Positions 16,217 through 24,900 are shown, numbered from the stretch's first letter. The stretch is 31,147 nucleotides of DNA from CAYXVB01 sp964467785 (GCA_964467785.1 CAYXVB010000024.1:1-31147), one strand, 5' to 3'. Made by a program: numbers and translations. Notes: generated by a model not told the origin, from the sequence alone.

Positions 16217-17680
16217 TTGTCCAGGGGCCAGACCAAGATCGGCAAAATCCAGTTTGTGATGGACGAGCGATTGTCCCGCGAGAAGAATTCGCTTCTCTCG
16301 CGGCGCCTCGCCATGATCAAGCATTTTGCTGAAGTACAGGTCCTTCCCGCCTCGACCACCGAAGACCAGATGCTCCTCAAGCTCAAGGAGCAATCCCCGC
16401 AGCTCGTGCTCGCGCCGTGGCACCGCTATTTGGCCTGGAGCCGCGTCGAAGCCTTTTACGGCCTCACTCGCACGAGCGGCCCCACCTTCGCCGGATACTT
16501 CTGCGAACCCCTCCTCCCCCACGAGATCGGCGAGACGGCCGATCACCTTCGCGCGATTCTGCTGGACTTCTCCGCGCCCCAGACGCCGGATATCGCCAAG
16601 CTCGTCGCCGCCCTGCTCGTGGACCGCCGCCGCACCGGCCTCACGCCACTCGTCGAGGGACGCACGACGATCTATTACGAAAACTGGTATTCCGGCCAGG
16701 GACTCGGCCATCGGATGGATGCCGTCATGGGCATCCCCGAAGTCGCGCTCGGCCCCTTCGCCTCCCGCGGCAATGCGATCCGGCTCTGTCTTGGAGCCCT
16801 GTGGAGCCTCGTTTACGATTCGGGTCCCGGCAAGGGCGACTTTTCCCGCAACATCGGAACCAGCATGCCCAAGGCCTATTTCCAGATCGCCGCCGACCGT
16901 CGCATGCTCTTTCTCCGCCTGATCTACTCCGCCGCCGGTTGGTCCCCCAAAGAGGTGCTCGCCTCCTTCTGGCCGCGCGCCAAACAGCCCCTCTCGCCCG
17001 TGCAGGTCCTTCACGGCGCCGCCGAATCGCTGCGCGTACACTGGATCGCCGAGAGCAGCGATCTTGAGATCACCGTCGGCTTCAACGCGGGACTCGACGC
17101 CGAGTCATCGATGGAGCAGCTCCGCACCTTGTGGATCGAACCGGTGACGACCAACATCATCTCCGAAGTCCCGTTCGAGGTTTCCGGCCCGAACGCGGCT
17201 TCGCTTCGGCCATTGCCCGGTTTGGGGCAGTCCTCCCCTTCGAGCGGAACCCCTACGGGCGCGAGCCGCCCCGGCAGCCTCACCGGCCTAAGCGAGGAGC
17301 ACCAAGAGCGTTTGCTCATCGATGCCGCCGGCAAAATCCGAGATCTCAAACGCCTAGTCGCTGCCCGCGACGACCAGCTCCGCGAGCTGCGCAACGGCGG
17401 CGTGGGCACGGCGCCTCCCCTTCCGCCCCCGGACTTCGAAGGGCTGATCGACGCTTTCAAGGCCCGAATCTCGGATGCCGGTCATGAGCTCCGTCAGCTC
17501 GAGCAACAGCTTAGCTTCATCTCCAGCACGCCCGATGAGGGCCACCGCGGTGCGGAGCTCGAAAAACTCCGCGCCCGAATAGCGGAGGCGACCGCGCGCC
17601 AAGAGAGCTGGGCCACGAAGCTCGCCGAGCTGATCGCTCAGCTCCGGATGATCTATCCCAAAGGCCGGAAAGCGGGCTGA
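16217..17680 (+). CDS. Pseudo-receiver protein with C-terminal coiled coil
   Basis: This 487-residue protein starts at TTG, seven bases after a strong AAGGAGAGG site; no better start is available. Residues about 7-117 alternate strands and helices like a response-regulator receiver (KIQFVMDE, AEVQVLPAS, QLVLAPWH, TFAGYFCEP). The phospho-acceptor Asp after the third strand is replaced (LAPWHRY), so it would not be phosphorylated normally. Residues about 125-300 form a globular domain I do not recognise (ENWYSGQGLGHRMDAV, NIGTSMPKAYF). A Ser/Pro/Gly linker follows, then coiled coil at about 358-395 and 410-475. The next gene, an HD-GYP phosphodiesterase, starts three bases after the stop, so this protein is probably its partner or regulator. 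Confidence 0.75.
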   Translation: MSRGQTKIGKIQFVMDERLSREKNSLLSRRLAMIKHFAEVQVLPASTTEDQMLLKLKEQSPQLVLAPWHRYLAWSRVEAFYGLTRTSGPTFAGYFCEPLLPHEIGETADHLRAILLDFSAPQTPDIAKLVAALLVDRRRTGLTPLVEGRTTIYYENWYSGQGLGHRMDAVMGIPEVALGPFASRGNAIRLCLGALWSLVYDSGPGKGDFSRNIGTSMPKAYFQIAADRRMLFLRLIYSAAGWSPKEVLASFWPRAKQPLSPVQVLHGAAESLRVHWIAESSDLEITVGFNAGLDAESSMEQLRTLWIEPVTTNIISEVPFEVSGPNAASLRPLPGLGQSSPSSGTPTGASRPGSLTGLSEEHQERLLIDAAGKIRDLKRLVAARDDQLRELRNGGVGTAPPLPPPDFEGLIDAFKARISDAGHELRQLEQQLSFISSTPDEGHRGAELEKLRARIAEATARQESWATKLAELIAQLRMIYPKGRKAG

Positions 17681-17683
17681 GCC

Positions 17684-18847
17684 GTGCCACGCTCCAAGCG
17701 GATCGAGGACTACTTCACGATCGAGCTCCAAAAGCTGCGGCCCAACGAGGCGTCGCCGGTCCCCCTCCACCTCTATTTTCCCGTCAATCAACACATCATC
17801 ACCTGGCGTGCCGAGGCGGAGCTGATCACCCAGGATTTTCTCGCAAATTACCTCAAAAAAGGCATCTCTAAGCTCTGGATCCACAATGACGACCGGGAAG
17901 CGTTCGAGCGCTACCTCAACCCGCCCAAGCCCCTGAGCGCGGCGGCGAAGATCGGCGAAAAGCTCGCGGAGAAGATCAACGACCCGGAACTTCCCGAAGA
18001 GCGAAAAAAAGAAGAAGTCCAGAACATCGCCCAGCAACTCCTGGCCCAGGCGGGAAGGCCCACCTCGTTGGAAGTCCAGAAGAAGGTCAACGAACAGATT
18101 CGCGAAACCGTCGCCGAGCTGATCCGGGACGTTTTCGACGAGACGCGCGCGGCCGCCAAAGAGCAGTTCGACGAGATCTGGCAACTGGCGAACATCGACC
18201 CTGACTTCGAGCACGGCCTCAACGTATCGACCTTCGCGGTGATCTTTGCGATGGCCTTCGGGCGCATCGAGCGCGGCCTGCTCGCGGACCTGGCCTACGC
18301 TGGGCTCATCCACGACATCGGGATGTGCCAGATCCCCGCGGAAGTCACCGACAAGACCTGGAAGGCCTTCGGGCCCGAGGATCTCTCCATCTACTCGGGC
18401 CACGTCGACGCGGGTATCGCGATCGTGAACTTCTTCGCGTCTCCGAGCTCTGCCGCGCCGTCGGACCCGTCGGCGCAGGATCCCGGCAAAATCATCGTGC
18501 CCGATCGCGTCAAGTCGATCATGAGCCAGCACCACGAAAAGTTCGACGGCACCGGCTACCCTCGCGCGTACAAGGGCTTCCAAGTAGACGACATCTCCCA
18601 GCTCCTTGCGATCGCCGACATCCTCGACTCGTTCGCCTCGGGGCAATGGGACGGCGAACGGCGAACTCTGGCCCAGACCTTTGACCTGCTCGAAGGGCTC
18701 GAAAAGGCCAGGACCTTCCCCGAATACTTCAATCCCGACGTCTTCTCGGCCGTCGTGCAATGGATCCGCAGCGCCAGCGCGAACGCCGCCAAAGAAAACG
18801 CGGTGCAGATCGCGCAGGACCAGGCCAAGAAGTTGATCGGCGCCTGA
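17684..18847 (+). CDS. HD-GYP domain protein, probable c-di-GMP phosphodiesterase
   Basis: This 387-residue protein begins at GTG three bases after the upstream stop. The N-terminal domain (about 8-78; TIELQKLRP, PLHLYFPVN, KLWIHNDD) resembles the small beta-rich domain found in front of many HD-GYP domains. A helical linker (85-165) leads to an HD-GYP domain (about 170-345). Metal-ligand positions are H177, H210/D211 in IHDIGMCQIP, H240 in YSGHVDAG, H283/H284 in QHHEKFDGTGYP and D312. The GYP signature is intact. The lysine usual in HDIGK is Met here, which may reduce or alter activity. The enzyme should hydrolyse cyclic di-GMP in the cytoplasm. The pairing with a pseudo-receiver protein suggests control by protein contact. 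Confidence 0.9.
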   Translation: MPRSKRIEDYFTIELQKLRPNEASPVPLHLYFPVNQHIITWRAEAELITQDFLANYLKKGISKLWIHNDDREAFERYLNPPKPLSAAAKIGEKLAEKINDPELPEERKKEEVQNIAQQLLAQAGRPTSLEVQKKVNEQIRETVAELIRDVFDETRAAAKEQFDEIWQLANIDPDFEHGLNVSTFAVIFAMAFGRIERGLLADLAYAGLIHDIGMCQIPAEVTDKTWKAFGPEDLSIYSGHVDAGIAIVNFFASPSSAAPSDPSAQDPGKIIVPDRVKSIMSQHHEKFDGTGYPRAYKGFQVDDISQLLAIADILDSFASGQWDGERRTLAQTFDLLEGLEKARTFPEYFNPDVFSAVVQWIRSASANAAKENAVQIAQDQAKKLIGA

Positions 18848-18909
18848 CCGGCCCGCTCCCCGAGCGGCAAACAAGGTCAAGCGGACTTCTCCAAAGCTTT
18901 TTGCGGAAT

Positions 18910-21900
18910 TTATGCGGCGTCCACGTCCATGACAGCGTCGGTATCAGAGGCGGTGCCGGCGTCGGCGTCGGCGTCGGCGTCACCGTCACCGTCACCGTCA
19001 CCGTCACCGTCCTTGCGGCGCGAAAGCGTGATCAGCAGGCCCCGGGCCATGTTCCCCACCGCGAACGCCCACTTGACATCGATCTGATCGACTCCTTTGC
19101 CCAAGAAGACGAGCGCGCCCACCGCGGGACTTCCCGCCGGCGCGCCCGGCTTGTCAGTCACCGGCACGAGAAACATCGGCTGGTTTCCGTAAGGCACTGG
19201 GCCGAGGTCCGGGTTCGCGGGCAGTGAGCCAAAATGCGGCGTGAGAATCCCAGCCTCGCTATCGAAAGTACCGGTGCAGAACCAACGGTCCATGCCGCGC
19301 GCCCAAAGTTCCACGCGAATCTCACCGGTGGCTTTTGAAACGTAATTACAGAAGCGGTGGCCAATCTTTTCAAAAGATAACCCGTGCGTCGGCTCCAACG
19401 GATCGCGCTTGGCCTGCAACTCGGACATCAAAAAGGCGATGCTCAACGGACTCAAGGACGGCTTGCTGGGATGGCCGTGCCGGAGGTCCGCGCTGGAGGA
19501 GCCGTTGCCACTGTCTTTAGCGACGCCTTGCGCACCAGATTCCGTGTCATCTTCGGATTCATTGCGAGGCTCTTCCTTCAGAGCGTCTTCGGACCGATTC
19601 TCTTCGGACGGATTCTCTTCCGAAGTCTCTTCTTTCTGCGGATCCTTTGCGCCCCCACTCCCCTCGCCTTCGCTCCCCTCATCCGGCTGTCCTTGAAGAT
19701 CGCCGGAATCGTCGCCAGTATCGTCGCCCGAATCCCCGGCCGTTTCCGCGTCGGTTCCCGCTCGCGCCTTCCCAGCGGCGGTCTTTTCGCGCGCTGACTT
19801 GCGAGCCGCCCTCTCCTGAGGAGTAGCCGAGCCGTCGTCCGGATCGACGCCAATTTCGTCGCCAGACTCGTCGTCATTGGGCTTTTTATCGTCCCGATCG
19901 GAAGGCGATTTCGCCTTGCGAGAATCCGGTCGAGGTCCCTTCTCCGCTTTTGTCGCGGCGTCCTTCGAAGCATCCTCCGAGAACTCGAGGGCATCGGGAT
20001 CCGCTTCCGAATCTTCGCCCTGCTCATCGCCGGACGCGCGGCCTTGAGCGCCTTTCGAGTCACGCTTTTTGGGCTTTTTCTTGACGCCCTGACCGCTTTC
20101 TTTTTCGAAAAGGTCGTCGAAATCGACGCCCTCTTCTTCCACCTCTTCATCGGCTTCAGGCCCTTCCAGACCCTCAGTCTCCGCCTCGTCTCCGAAACTT
20201 CTGTCCTGCGCGTCTTTGGATTTCTTCTTGCGATCGCGGAAGCTCAGCTCCGTGGGCTCCCCGCCGTCTACGGACCTGCCGTCTTTCCCTCGTTTTTTGC
20301 CGTCCTTGCGGAAATCGAGCGACCTCTCCTCGCCGTCCTCGCCTTCGCCCTGGTCCGGCTCTCCGTCGCGTCCGTCCTTCAGGTCGCGCTCGCGGTCTTT
20401 TTCGAAACGCCCTTTGAGCTCGCTGGTCTCTTCGTCGTCGAGCTCGATCTCGAGGACTTTGCCCTTGGCTTTTCGCCCCTTGATGGTGAACAAGTCTTCG
20501 TCCGCGACGCTATCCTCGTCGGACTCGCCTTTGCGCTTCCTGCGGCCCGCTCTTTCCAAGTCCGCGTCCGTGGCGCCGCCGCCGAACAGCAGCTCGTCCT
20601 CCTCCTTGCGCCGGGCTTCGGCCTGCTCTGCTTCGGCCAGCAGCTGCGAGCTCGCGCGGAAGAATCTCTGCACTGGCTCGGGGAGATCTCCAAAGTTCGG
20701 GGCTTCGACCGGCTCCCGGCCCACGAACGTCCAGTACTCGATGCCGTTTTCCGTCAGCGATCGAGGCACCTTCTGGCCGAAGTAAGTCCAGTAGGACTTG
20801 AATGCTTTGTAGGCCTCGGAGTCTTCCGCGTTGTAATCACCGGGAAGGAAAACGAACCACCGCCTCCCCTGGCTTCCGGTATCCGCCACTTCCCAGCCGC
20901 CCAGTTTTTCGCTGATCCGCGACTTCGGGATCTTGTGCAGGGTCTCCTCGGAGACGCTAGCGGCCTCGGCTTCGGCGACGGCGGCCTTCTTTTCGGCCTC
21001 CTTGGATTCCGCGAGAAACTTCCTCACGCCTTCGGCGGAGCTGAGCTTTTCTCCCAAGAGCGCGCGCACCGCCTCGGGGAGATCCGCGAAGCGCCCGTGC
21101 TTTTTCGGCTCCTGACCGCGGAACAGATACTCCTCCCCCTCGTTGCCCAGCAGCAGCTCCGGCTTCTCGGAACCCGACTGCGTCCAGTAGCACGGCAGCT
21201 TCTTTGGATCCGGCACCTTGCCTTCGATCAGCTCCTGCGGCAGATAGACGTAGAGCCGACGCCCGCTCTCGCGCGTGACATAGGCCCAGTCGCCGCCATC
21301 ACCGAAAGTGGACAGGGGGATCCGCGTCTCTTTGGCGTTCTCAAGCGGGCCGCCCGCTTCGCTTTTCTTGCCCGCGTTTTTGGCTTTGACGACTTTTTCG
21401 AGATTGGCCTCGATCACGGGCAAAAACGCCACCGCGACGTCCGAGTCCTTGGCGACTGCGAGCGATCCGTCGGGCCGGGTGACGAGCTTTGCGCCCTTGG
21501 ATTCCCCGTCGCAGTGGAACGCCAGCTCCGGCTGCACGGCCGTGAAGATCCACTGATTGCCGATGAAGCGCGGCTGGATCCCGCGGAAGACCCACGAGCC
21601 TTCCTCCTTGATGAACAGATCTCGCTCCGGATCCACCGGCTCCCAGCGCCAATAAAGGTCGTCCGAGCGGCGCCCCGTTTCCGACTTTCGAGCTTCCGCG
21701 GCTACCCACTTGCCGGTGTCGGGCGGAGGGCCAATCAGCGAGACGACCCATTTGCGAGTCACCCTGCGAGGCTTTTCCTTGCCCAGGATAAAGCAATCGC
21801 TCGCGAGCTTGAGCGGATCGACCATCACGAAAGTGCTGCGCGCCGCCTCCGCCACCTCATCGGCCTTGGACTTATCGCTGAGACCGGCGCCGCGGTTCTG

Positions 21901-22974
21901 GCTCTTGCCAGCTTTGGCCTCCACGGCCTTGCGCTCGGCCAGGACCGTCTCGAGTAGCGTCAGCGTGGTGAGCGCGTCCTGCGAGTCGGACGCCACATTG
22001 AGCACGCCTTCGTCATCGAGCTCCAGCTTGTTGCCAAAAGAGCCGCCACCGTAAAAGAAACCCAGCACCGGCCGGGCGCTGATGAAGTACCAATAGTTGC
22101 CCTGGAACTTGGGCTGGCTCCCCAGGAAGATCCATTGCCCTTCTTCCTTGATCAAGGGATCGATCTTGAGGTCCTCGGGGACGGCTTTCGGCACCCAGAC
22201 CCAGAGCTTGTTCTCTTTCTGCGATGAAAGCTTGACCTTGCCCTCGGTGTAACGGACCCAATCGCCCAAAAGCGGCGGCGGGCCCTTGAGCTGCACCGTC
22301 CAGCGGCCCCCTTGGAACTTGAAGCCGTTTTTCATCGTGGCCCAGATGTCGCTTTCGAGCGTGAGCGCCTTGCCCATCCGCACCGGCAGCTGCGCATTAT
22401 TGCCCTGAGGTTGGCCCACGCCCGTGCCCGAGCCACGTGGCCTCATCGACGAAGCCTCTTTTACGCCACCGCGTGCGGACTTCGCTGCCTGCTGAGCGCT
22501 TGGCTCCGCGCCCGCGGCGTCCCCCGACTGCGACTGGGGCGCGGCCGTCGGGTCGGACATTTTTGGCAGCGCCTTGGCATAGCGCTCGATCTTGAACAGC
22601 AAGCTCTTGAGCGCGATCGGCTCCATCACCGCATCCGCCTGCAGCTGCGAAGCGAGCCATTTGGCACCCGGCTCCGCGCCCTCGAGATAAGTGAGGATGA
22701 TGCGCACCTCGCCGCGCTTGATCTGCGGTTGCAGCGGCTTTTGCAGGGCAATGAGGCGTCGCGCGTCCGCGTCGTTGGCGACGTGCATGAGCATGAGGCA
22801 AGCGCCGGCACTGCGCGCTGCCGAAATCGCGTCGAGCGCCGAGCCGCACTCGACGACCAGGAACTCCGAATCCTGATCCAGTTTATCTATTGCTTGTTTA
22901 AACGCCGACCCGTAGGGCGAGACGAACAGGATCGCCTTGCGCTTCGAATCCGGCTTAAACTCACGGGCGTCGAT
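18910..22974 (-). CDS. Giant pseudo-receiver protein with paired internal repeats and a long charged disordered region
   Basis: The product has about 1354 residues. Coding clearly extends upstream of the first ATG (22794): residues 12-137 then form a receiver-like fold (KRKAILFVSPYG, EFLVVECGS, ACLMLMHVAND, VRIILTYLEG) lacking the phospho-acceptor Asp. No ATG, GTG or TTG exists there, but GGGGAGG (22986-22992) lies 11 bases before an ATC and 8 before an ACG; I use ATC 22974. Then come two copies of a domain of about 140 residues (about 205-350 and 385-530, each with KGPPP/IGPPP, DPLIKEEGQWIFLG/DLFIKEEGSWVFRG and NYWYFISARP/NQWIFTAVQP). Two copies of another (about 560-660 and 695-785, with YVYLP/FVFLP, CYWTQSG/SYWTYFG and DLPEAVRALL/DLPEPVQRFF) follow. 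After a charged Asp/Glu/Lys/Ser region (about 790-1165) there is a final domain (about 1170-1318) and a DG/DA repeat tail. Function unknown; cytoplasmic scaffold is my inference. Confidence 0.8.
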   Translation of the reverse strand: MDAREFKPDSKRKAILFVSPYGSAFKQAIDKLDQDSEFLVVECGSALDAISAARSAGACLMLMHVANDADARRLIALQKPLQPQIKRGEVRIILTYLEGAEPGAKWLASQLQADAVMEPIALKSLLFKIERYAKALPKMSDPTAAPQSQSGDAAGAEPSAQQAAKSARGGVKEASSMRPRGSGTGVGQPQGNNAQLPVRMGKALTLESDIWATMKNGFKFQGGRWTVQLKGPPPLLGDWVRYTEGKVKLSSQKENKLWVWVPKAVPEDLKIDPLIKEEGQWIFLGSQPKFQGNYWYFISARPVLGFFYGGGSFGNKLELDDEGVLNVASDSQDALTTLTLLETVLAERKAVEAKAGKSQNRGAGLSDKSKADEVAEAARSTFVMVDPLKLASDCFILGKEKPRRVTRKWVVSLIGPPPDTGKWVAAEARKSETGRRSDDLYWRWEPVDPERDLFIKEEGSWVFRGIQPRFIGNQWIFTAVQPELAFHCDGESKGAKLVTRPDGSLAVAKDSDVAVAFLPVIEANLEKVVKAKNAGKKSEAGGPLENAKETRIPLSTFGDGGDWAYVTRESGRRLYVYLPQELIEGKVPDPKKLPCYWTQSGSEKPELLLGNEGEEYLFRGQEPKKHGRFADLPEAVRALLGEKLSSAEGVRKFLAESKEAEKKAAVAEAEAASVSEETLHKIPKSRISEKLGGWEVADTGSQGRRWFVFLPGDYNAEDSEAYKAFKSYWTYFGQKVPRSLTENGIEYWTFVGREPVEAPNFGDLPEPVQRFFRASSQLLAEAEQAEARRKEEDELLFGGGATDADLERAGRRKRKGESDEDSVADEDLFTIKGRKAKGKVLEIELDDEETSELKGRFEKDRERDLKDGRDGEPDQGEGEDGEERSLDFRKDGKKRGKDGRSVDGGEPTELSFRDRKKKSKDAQDRSFGDEAETEGLEGPEADEEVEEEGVDFDDLFEKESGQGVKKKPKKRDSKGAQGRASGDEQGEDSEADPDALEFSEDASKDAATKAEKGPRPDSRKAKSPSDRDDKKPNDDESGDEIGVDPDDGSATPQERAARKSAREKTAAGKARAGTDAETAGDSGDDTGDDSGDLQGQPDEGSEGEGSGGAKDPQKEETSEENPSEENRSEDALKEEPRNESEDDTESGAQGVAKDSGNGSSSADLRHGHPSKPSLSPLSIAFLMSELQAKRDPLEPTHGLSFEKIGHRFCNYVSKATGEIRVELWARGMDRWFCTGTFDSEAGILTPHFGSLPANPDLGPVPYGNQPMFLVPVTDKPGAPAGSPAVGALVFLGKGVDQIDVKWAFAVGNMARGLLITLSRRKDGDGDGDGDGDADADADAGTASDTDAVMDVDAA
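18961..19008. repeat. Hexanucleotide tandem repeat encoding an Asp-Gly/Asp-Ala tail
   Basis: Three copies of GTCGGC are followed by five of GTCACC on the plus strand. In the minus-strand gene they encode alternating DG then DA dipeptides near the C-terminus. The repeat keeps the frame, so copy-number change would only lengthen or shorten the acidic tail. Confidence 0.9.
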
Positions 22975-22985
22975 CGTACTTCGTT

Positions 22986-22992
22986 CCTCCCC
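22986..22992 (-). promoter_or_regulatory. Shine-Dalgarno site without a canonical start codon behind it
   Basis: GGGGAGG on the minus strand is followed after 8 and 11 bases by ACG and ATC in the frame of the giant protein. It supports a non-canonical start well upstream of ATG 22794. Confidence 0.5.
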
Positions 22993-23106
22993 GGGCTTAA
23001 CGGAGCTGCCTCGATTCCACTGGAGCGCAGCCTTCCACCTTGAACGTATCGGAATTCGAGGACTTACCCTTGATCGGAACCGCGCTCCGGGCGTACACCC
23101 TTAAGA

Positions 23107-24084
23107 GTGAGCGGCAACTTTTCCCAAGACACGATGCAATGGGACCCCCCGCGAGGATCTCGACGCGCCTGGATTTTAGCGCTCCTGGCCGCTCTGCTGC
23201 TCCATGCCCTCGCCTTGGAGAGCCCCTGGGTCAAGCTCTTGACGCATCTGCGACCCTCGCCCCCCGCCCGAGTCGAAGTCCAGCAGGTCGATCCCACCAA
23301 GCTCGATTCGATCCGCCGCAAATGGAGGGAGTCCGAAAAAAGCCTTCTGCTCCAAAAAGACAAGAGCCGCTCCAAAGAGGAGGTCCCCCCGCCTCCCGAT
23401 GCGCGCTATCAGTCCGATCGCAACATCCGGGTCGAAAAGGAACAGCGCGCTCGGCGCACCGATGTCCTTCCCCGACCCGGGAGCGGCAGTGCCCCAAAAT
23501 CGGATTCCGCCCCCCGGGGTCGCGCGGCCCCTGTCCCTCCGCTCTCGCACCTCGGCGTCCCGTTTCGCCTCGGCAAATCACCCCGAACGGCTCCCCAGAC
23601 GGCCGAAAGGTCAAAACCCGACACCCACACCCCGGAGACTCCCGCAGGCGTCGCGCAAGCCGGCGCGGACCAGGCGATCTTGGATGACAAGCTCCCCGAA
23701 GGCGGCGAAAACCTGCTCAACGCGCAGGAGTCGGTGTACTACTCGTTCTTCGCGCGGATGTACGAAACCATCGGTCCGATGTGGCGAAGCCGAATTTCCG
23801 GAATCTCGCCCCGTCCCCGCCTCGAACGCGGCGACTACACCACGCAGGTCGAAGTCGTCATGGACGCCCAGGGCAACGTGCTCGACATCAAGCTTGTGCG
23901 GGGCTCCGGCGTGGCCGAATTCGACCAGGTGGTCGCGGCCGCCGGGCGGGCGGCCCAGCAGTTTCCCCATCCGCCCCGAGGCCTCCTCGGGTCAGACGGC
24001 CGCGTGCACACAGGTTGGACCTTCACAGTCCGGATGAGCCCGGGCTTTGGCCTATATTACGCGCCCCCCGAGCGGAACTCGTGA
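23107..24084 (+). CDS. TonB-like C-terminal domain protein (inner-membrane anchored)
   Basis: This 325-residue protein begins at GTG 23107 (ATG 23134 is an alternative; neither has a clear ribosome-binding site). A single transmembrane helix at about residues 21-38 follows a basic N-terminus. A Pro/Arg/Lys-rich periplasmic linker of about 160 residues follows. The C-terminal domain (about 205-315) has the TonB pattern: a helix with YSFFARMYETIGPMWRSRI, strands TTQVEVVMDAQGNVLDIKLVRGSG (described as TTQVEVVMDAQG + NVLDIKLVRGSG), a helix FDQVVAAAGRAAQQFPHPP and a last strand WTFTVRM. This places it in the TonB/TolA-like energy-transducer group that spans the periplasm. No ExbB or ExbD gene is adjacent. 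It is divergent from the giant gene and its stop is 5 bp from the convergent neighbour. Confidence 0.82.
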   Translation: MSGNFSQDTMQWDPPRGSRRAWILALLAALLLHALALESPWVKLLTHLRPSPPARVEVQQVDPTKLDSIRRKWRESEKSLLLQKDKSRSKEEVPPPPDARYQSDRNIRVEKEQRARRTDVLPRPGSGSAPKSDSAPRGRAAPVPPLSHLGVPFRLGKSPRTAPQTAERSKPDTHTPETPAGVAQAGADQAILDDKLPEGGENLLNAQESVYYSFFARMYETIGPMWRSRISGISPRPRLERGDYTTQVEVVMDAQGNVLDIKLVRGSGVAEFDQVVAAAGRAAQQFPHPPRGLLGSDGRVHTGWTFTVRMSPGFGLYYAPPERNS

Positions 24085-24089
24085 CTCGA

Positions 24090-24872
24090 CTAGCGCTTGC
24101 CCGCCCAAGAAAGCGCGACCAGGATCGCGACGGTGGCTCCAAGCGCGATCCACGTTTCGCGCCTTGAAAAAAACGTGACCAGACTTTCCGTCAAGGTCAT
24201 CCCGGCGCGCCCCAGGGCCGCTCGTTTCCCTTCGGTCTCGACCTTTTCAAGACCGCGAATAAAGCGCTCGTTTCCCTGCAATCGCGGAATCAGTTTGTCG
24301 ACCGCGTAATAAACCTCCCGGCAGCGCGAGAGCGCGCGGCGACAGGCTTCGCACGCCATGAGATGGTTCTGCAGGAAAATGCGGTCGCGTCCGGCCGCCA
24401 GCTCGTCATCCATAAATCGCTGCGTCCAGGGACGCTCCAGATCGTACTCCGGACAATGGATGCCCCGGATCGCCGTGCCCACCGGGTAAGAGCGCAGCGC
24501 GTTTTCAGACTGCGACGCGAGATTGATCCGCGTGGCCCAGAGCGCGGCCTCGACCGTGTCCGCTGGCTCCTCGAGCACCCGCGCCAAGCGCTCGTAGCTC
24601 CAGCCTCCCACATGCGCCGCCACCAGCAGAAAACGCTCGCGCGGGGCGAGCCGGTAAAATGGCTCTTCAAAGCGGAGACTCTCCGGCCCTTGGGAGTTGA
24701 GCGCGCGATGCAAAAGGAGGCGCGCGGCCCGCTCAAAGCGAGGCTCCTCACTCAGCGCAAGCAGACTGACGCCCGAAAGCACATCCACCGCATTGGGCTC
24801 GCCCTCGGACTGGTTGCTCCAGAGCGCGCGACCCAGATGTGCAAAAGTGAGGATGTCAGCCGTGAAACTCAT
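24090..24872 (-). CDS. Sigma region 4-like / anti-sigma zinc finger / membrane-anchor fusion protein
   Basis: The product has 260 residues from ATG 24872, which is preceded by GGAGGGG. Residues about 70-118 (YRLAPRERFLLVAAHVGGWSYE through LEEPADTVEAALWATR) have the pattern of sigma-70 region 4: a helix at the 'LpprqReVlvLr' position followed by a helix-turn-helix. Residues about 140-180 look like an anti-sigma zinc finger (ZAS/zf-HC2): C140, then H170-x3-C174-x2-C177 in QNHLMACEACRRAL, with MDDELAAGRDR before it. A transmembrane helix lies at about 240-257 and the chain ends GKR. ECF sigma and anti-sigma are normally separate proteins; no region 2 is evident here, so this is more likely a membrane-bound regulator than a working sigma factor. 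Confidence 0.75.
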   Translation of the reverse strand: MSFTADILTFAHLGRALWSNQSEGEPNAVDVLSGVSLLALSEEPRFERAARLLLHRALNSQGPESLRFEEPFYRLAPRERFLLVAAHVGGWSYERLARVLEEPADTVEAALWATRINLASQSENALRSYPVGTAIRGIHCPEYDLERPWTQRFMDDELAAGRDRIFLQNHLMACEACRRALSRCREVYYAVDKLIPRLQGNERFIRGLEKVETEGKRAALGRAGMTLTESLVTFFSRRETWIALGATVAILVALSWAGKR

Positions 24873-24900
24873 GCCCCTCCAGTGTACTGGCGCCAGGGGG

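Noticed and set aside
18853..18867. CCGCTC-CCC-GAGCGG hairpin after the HD-GYP gene as a terminator
   Set aside because: The stem is only 6 bp and no T run follows on either strand.
17354..18880. 508-codon minus-strand frame opposite the HD-GYP gene
   Set aside because: Overlaps two well-supported plus-strand genes; its Leu/Gly/Arg-rich translation shows no domain.
18961..19008. Tandem repeat as a possible CRISPR array
   Set aside because: Units are six bases with no spacers and lie in frame inside a gene.
20044..21957. 637-codon plus-strand frame opposite the giant gene
   Set aside because: The hydrophobic-looking translation comes from reading Lys/Glu/Asp codons backwards; the minus strand shows coherent internal repeats.
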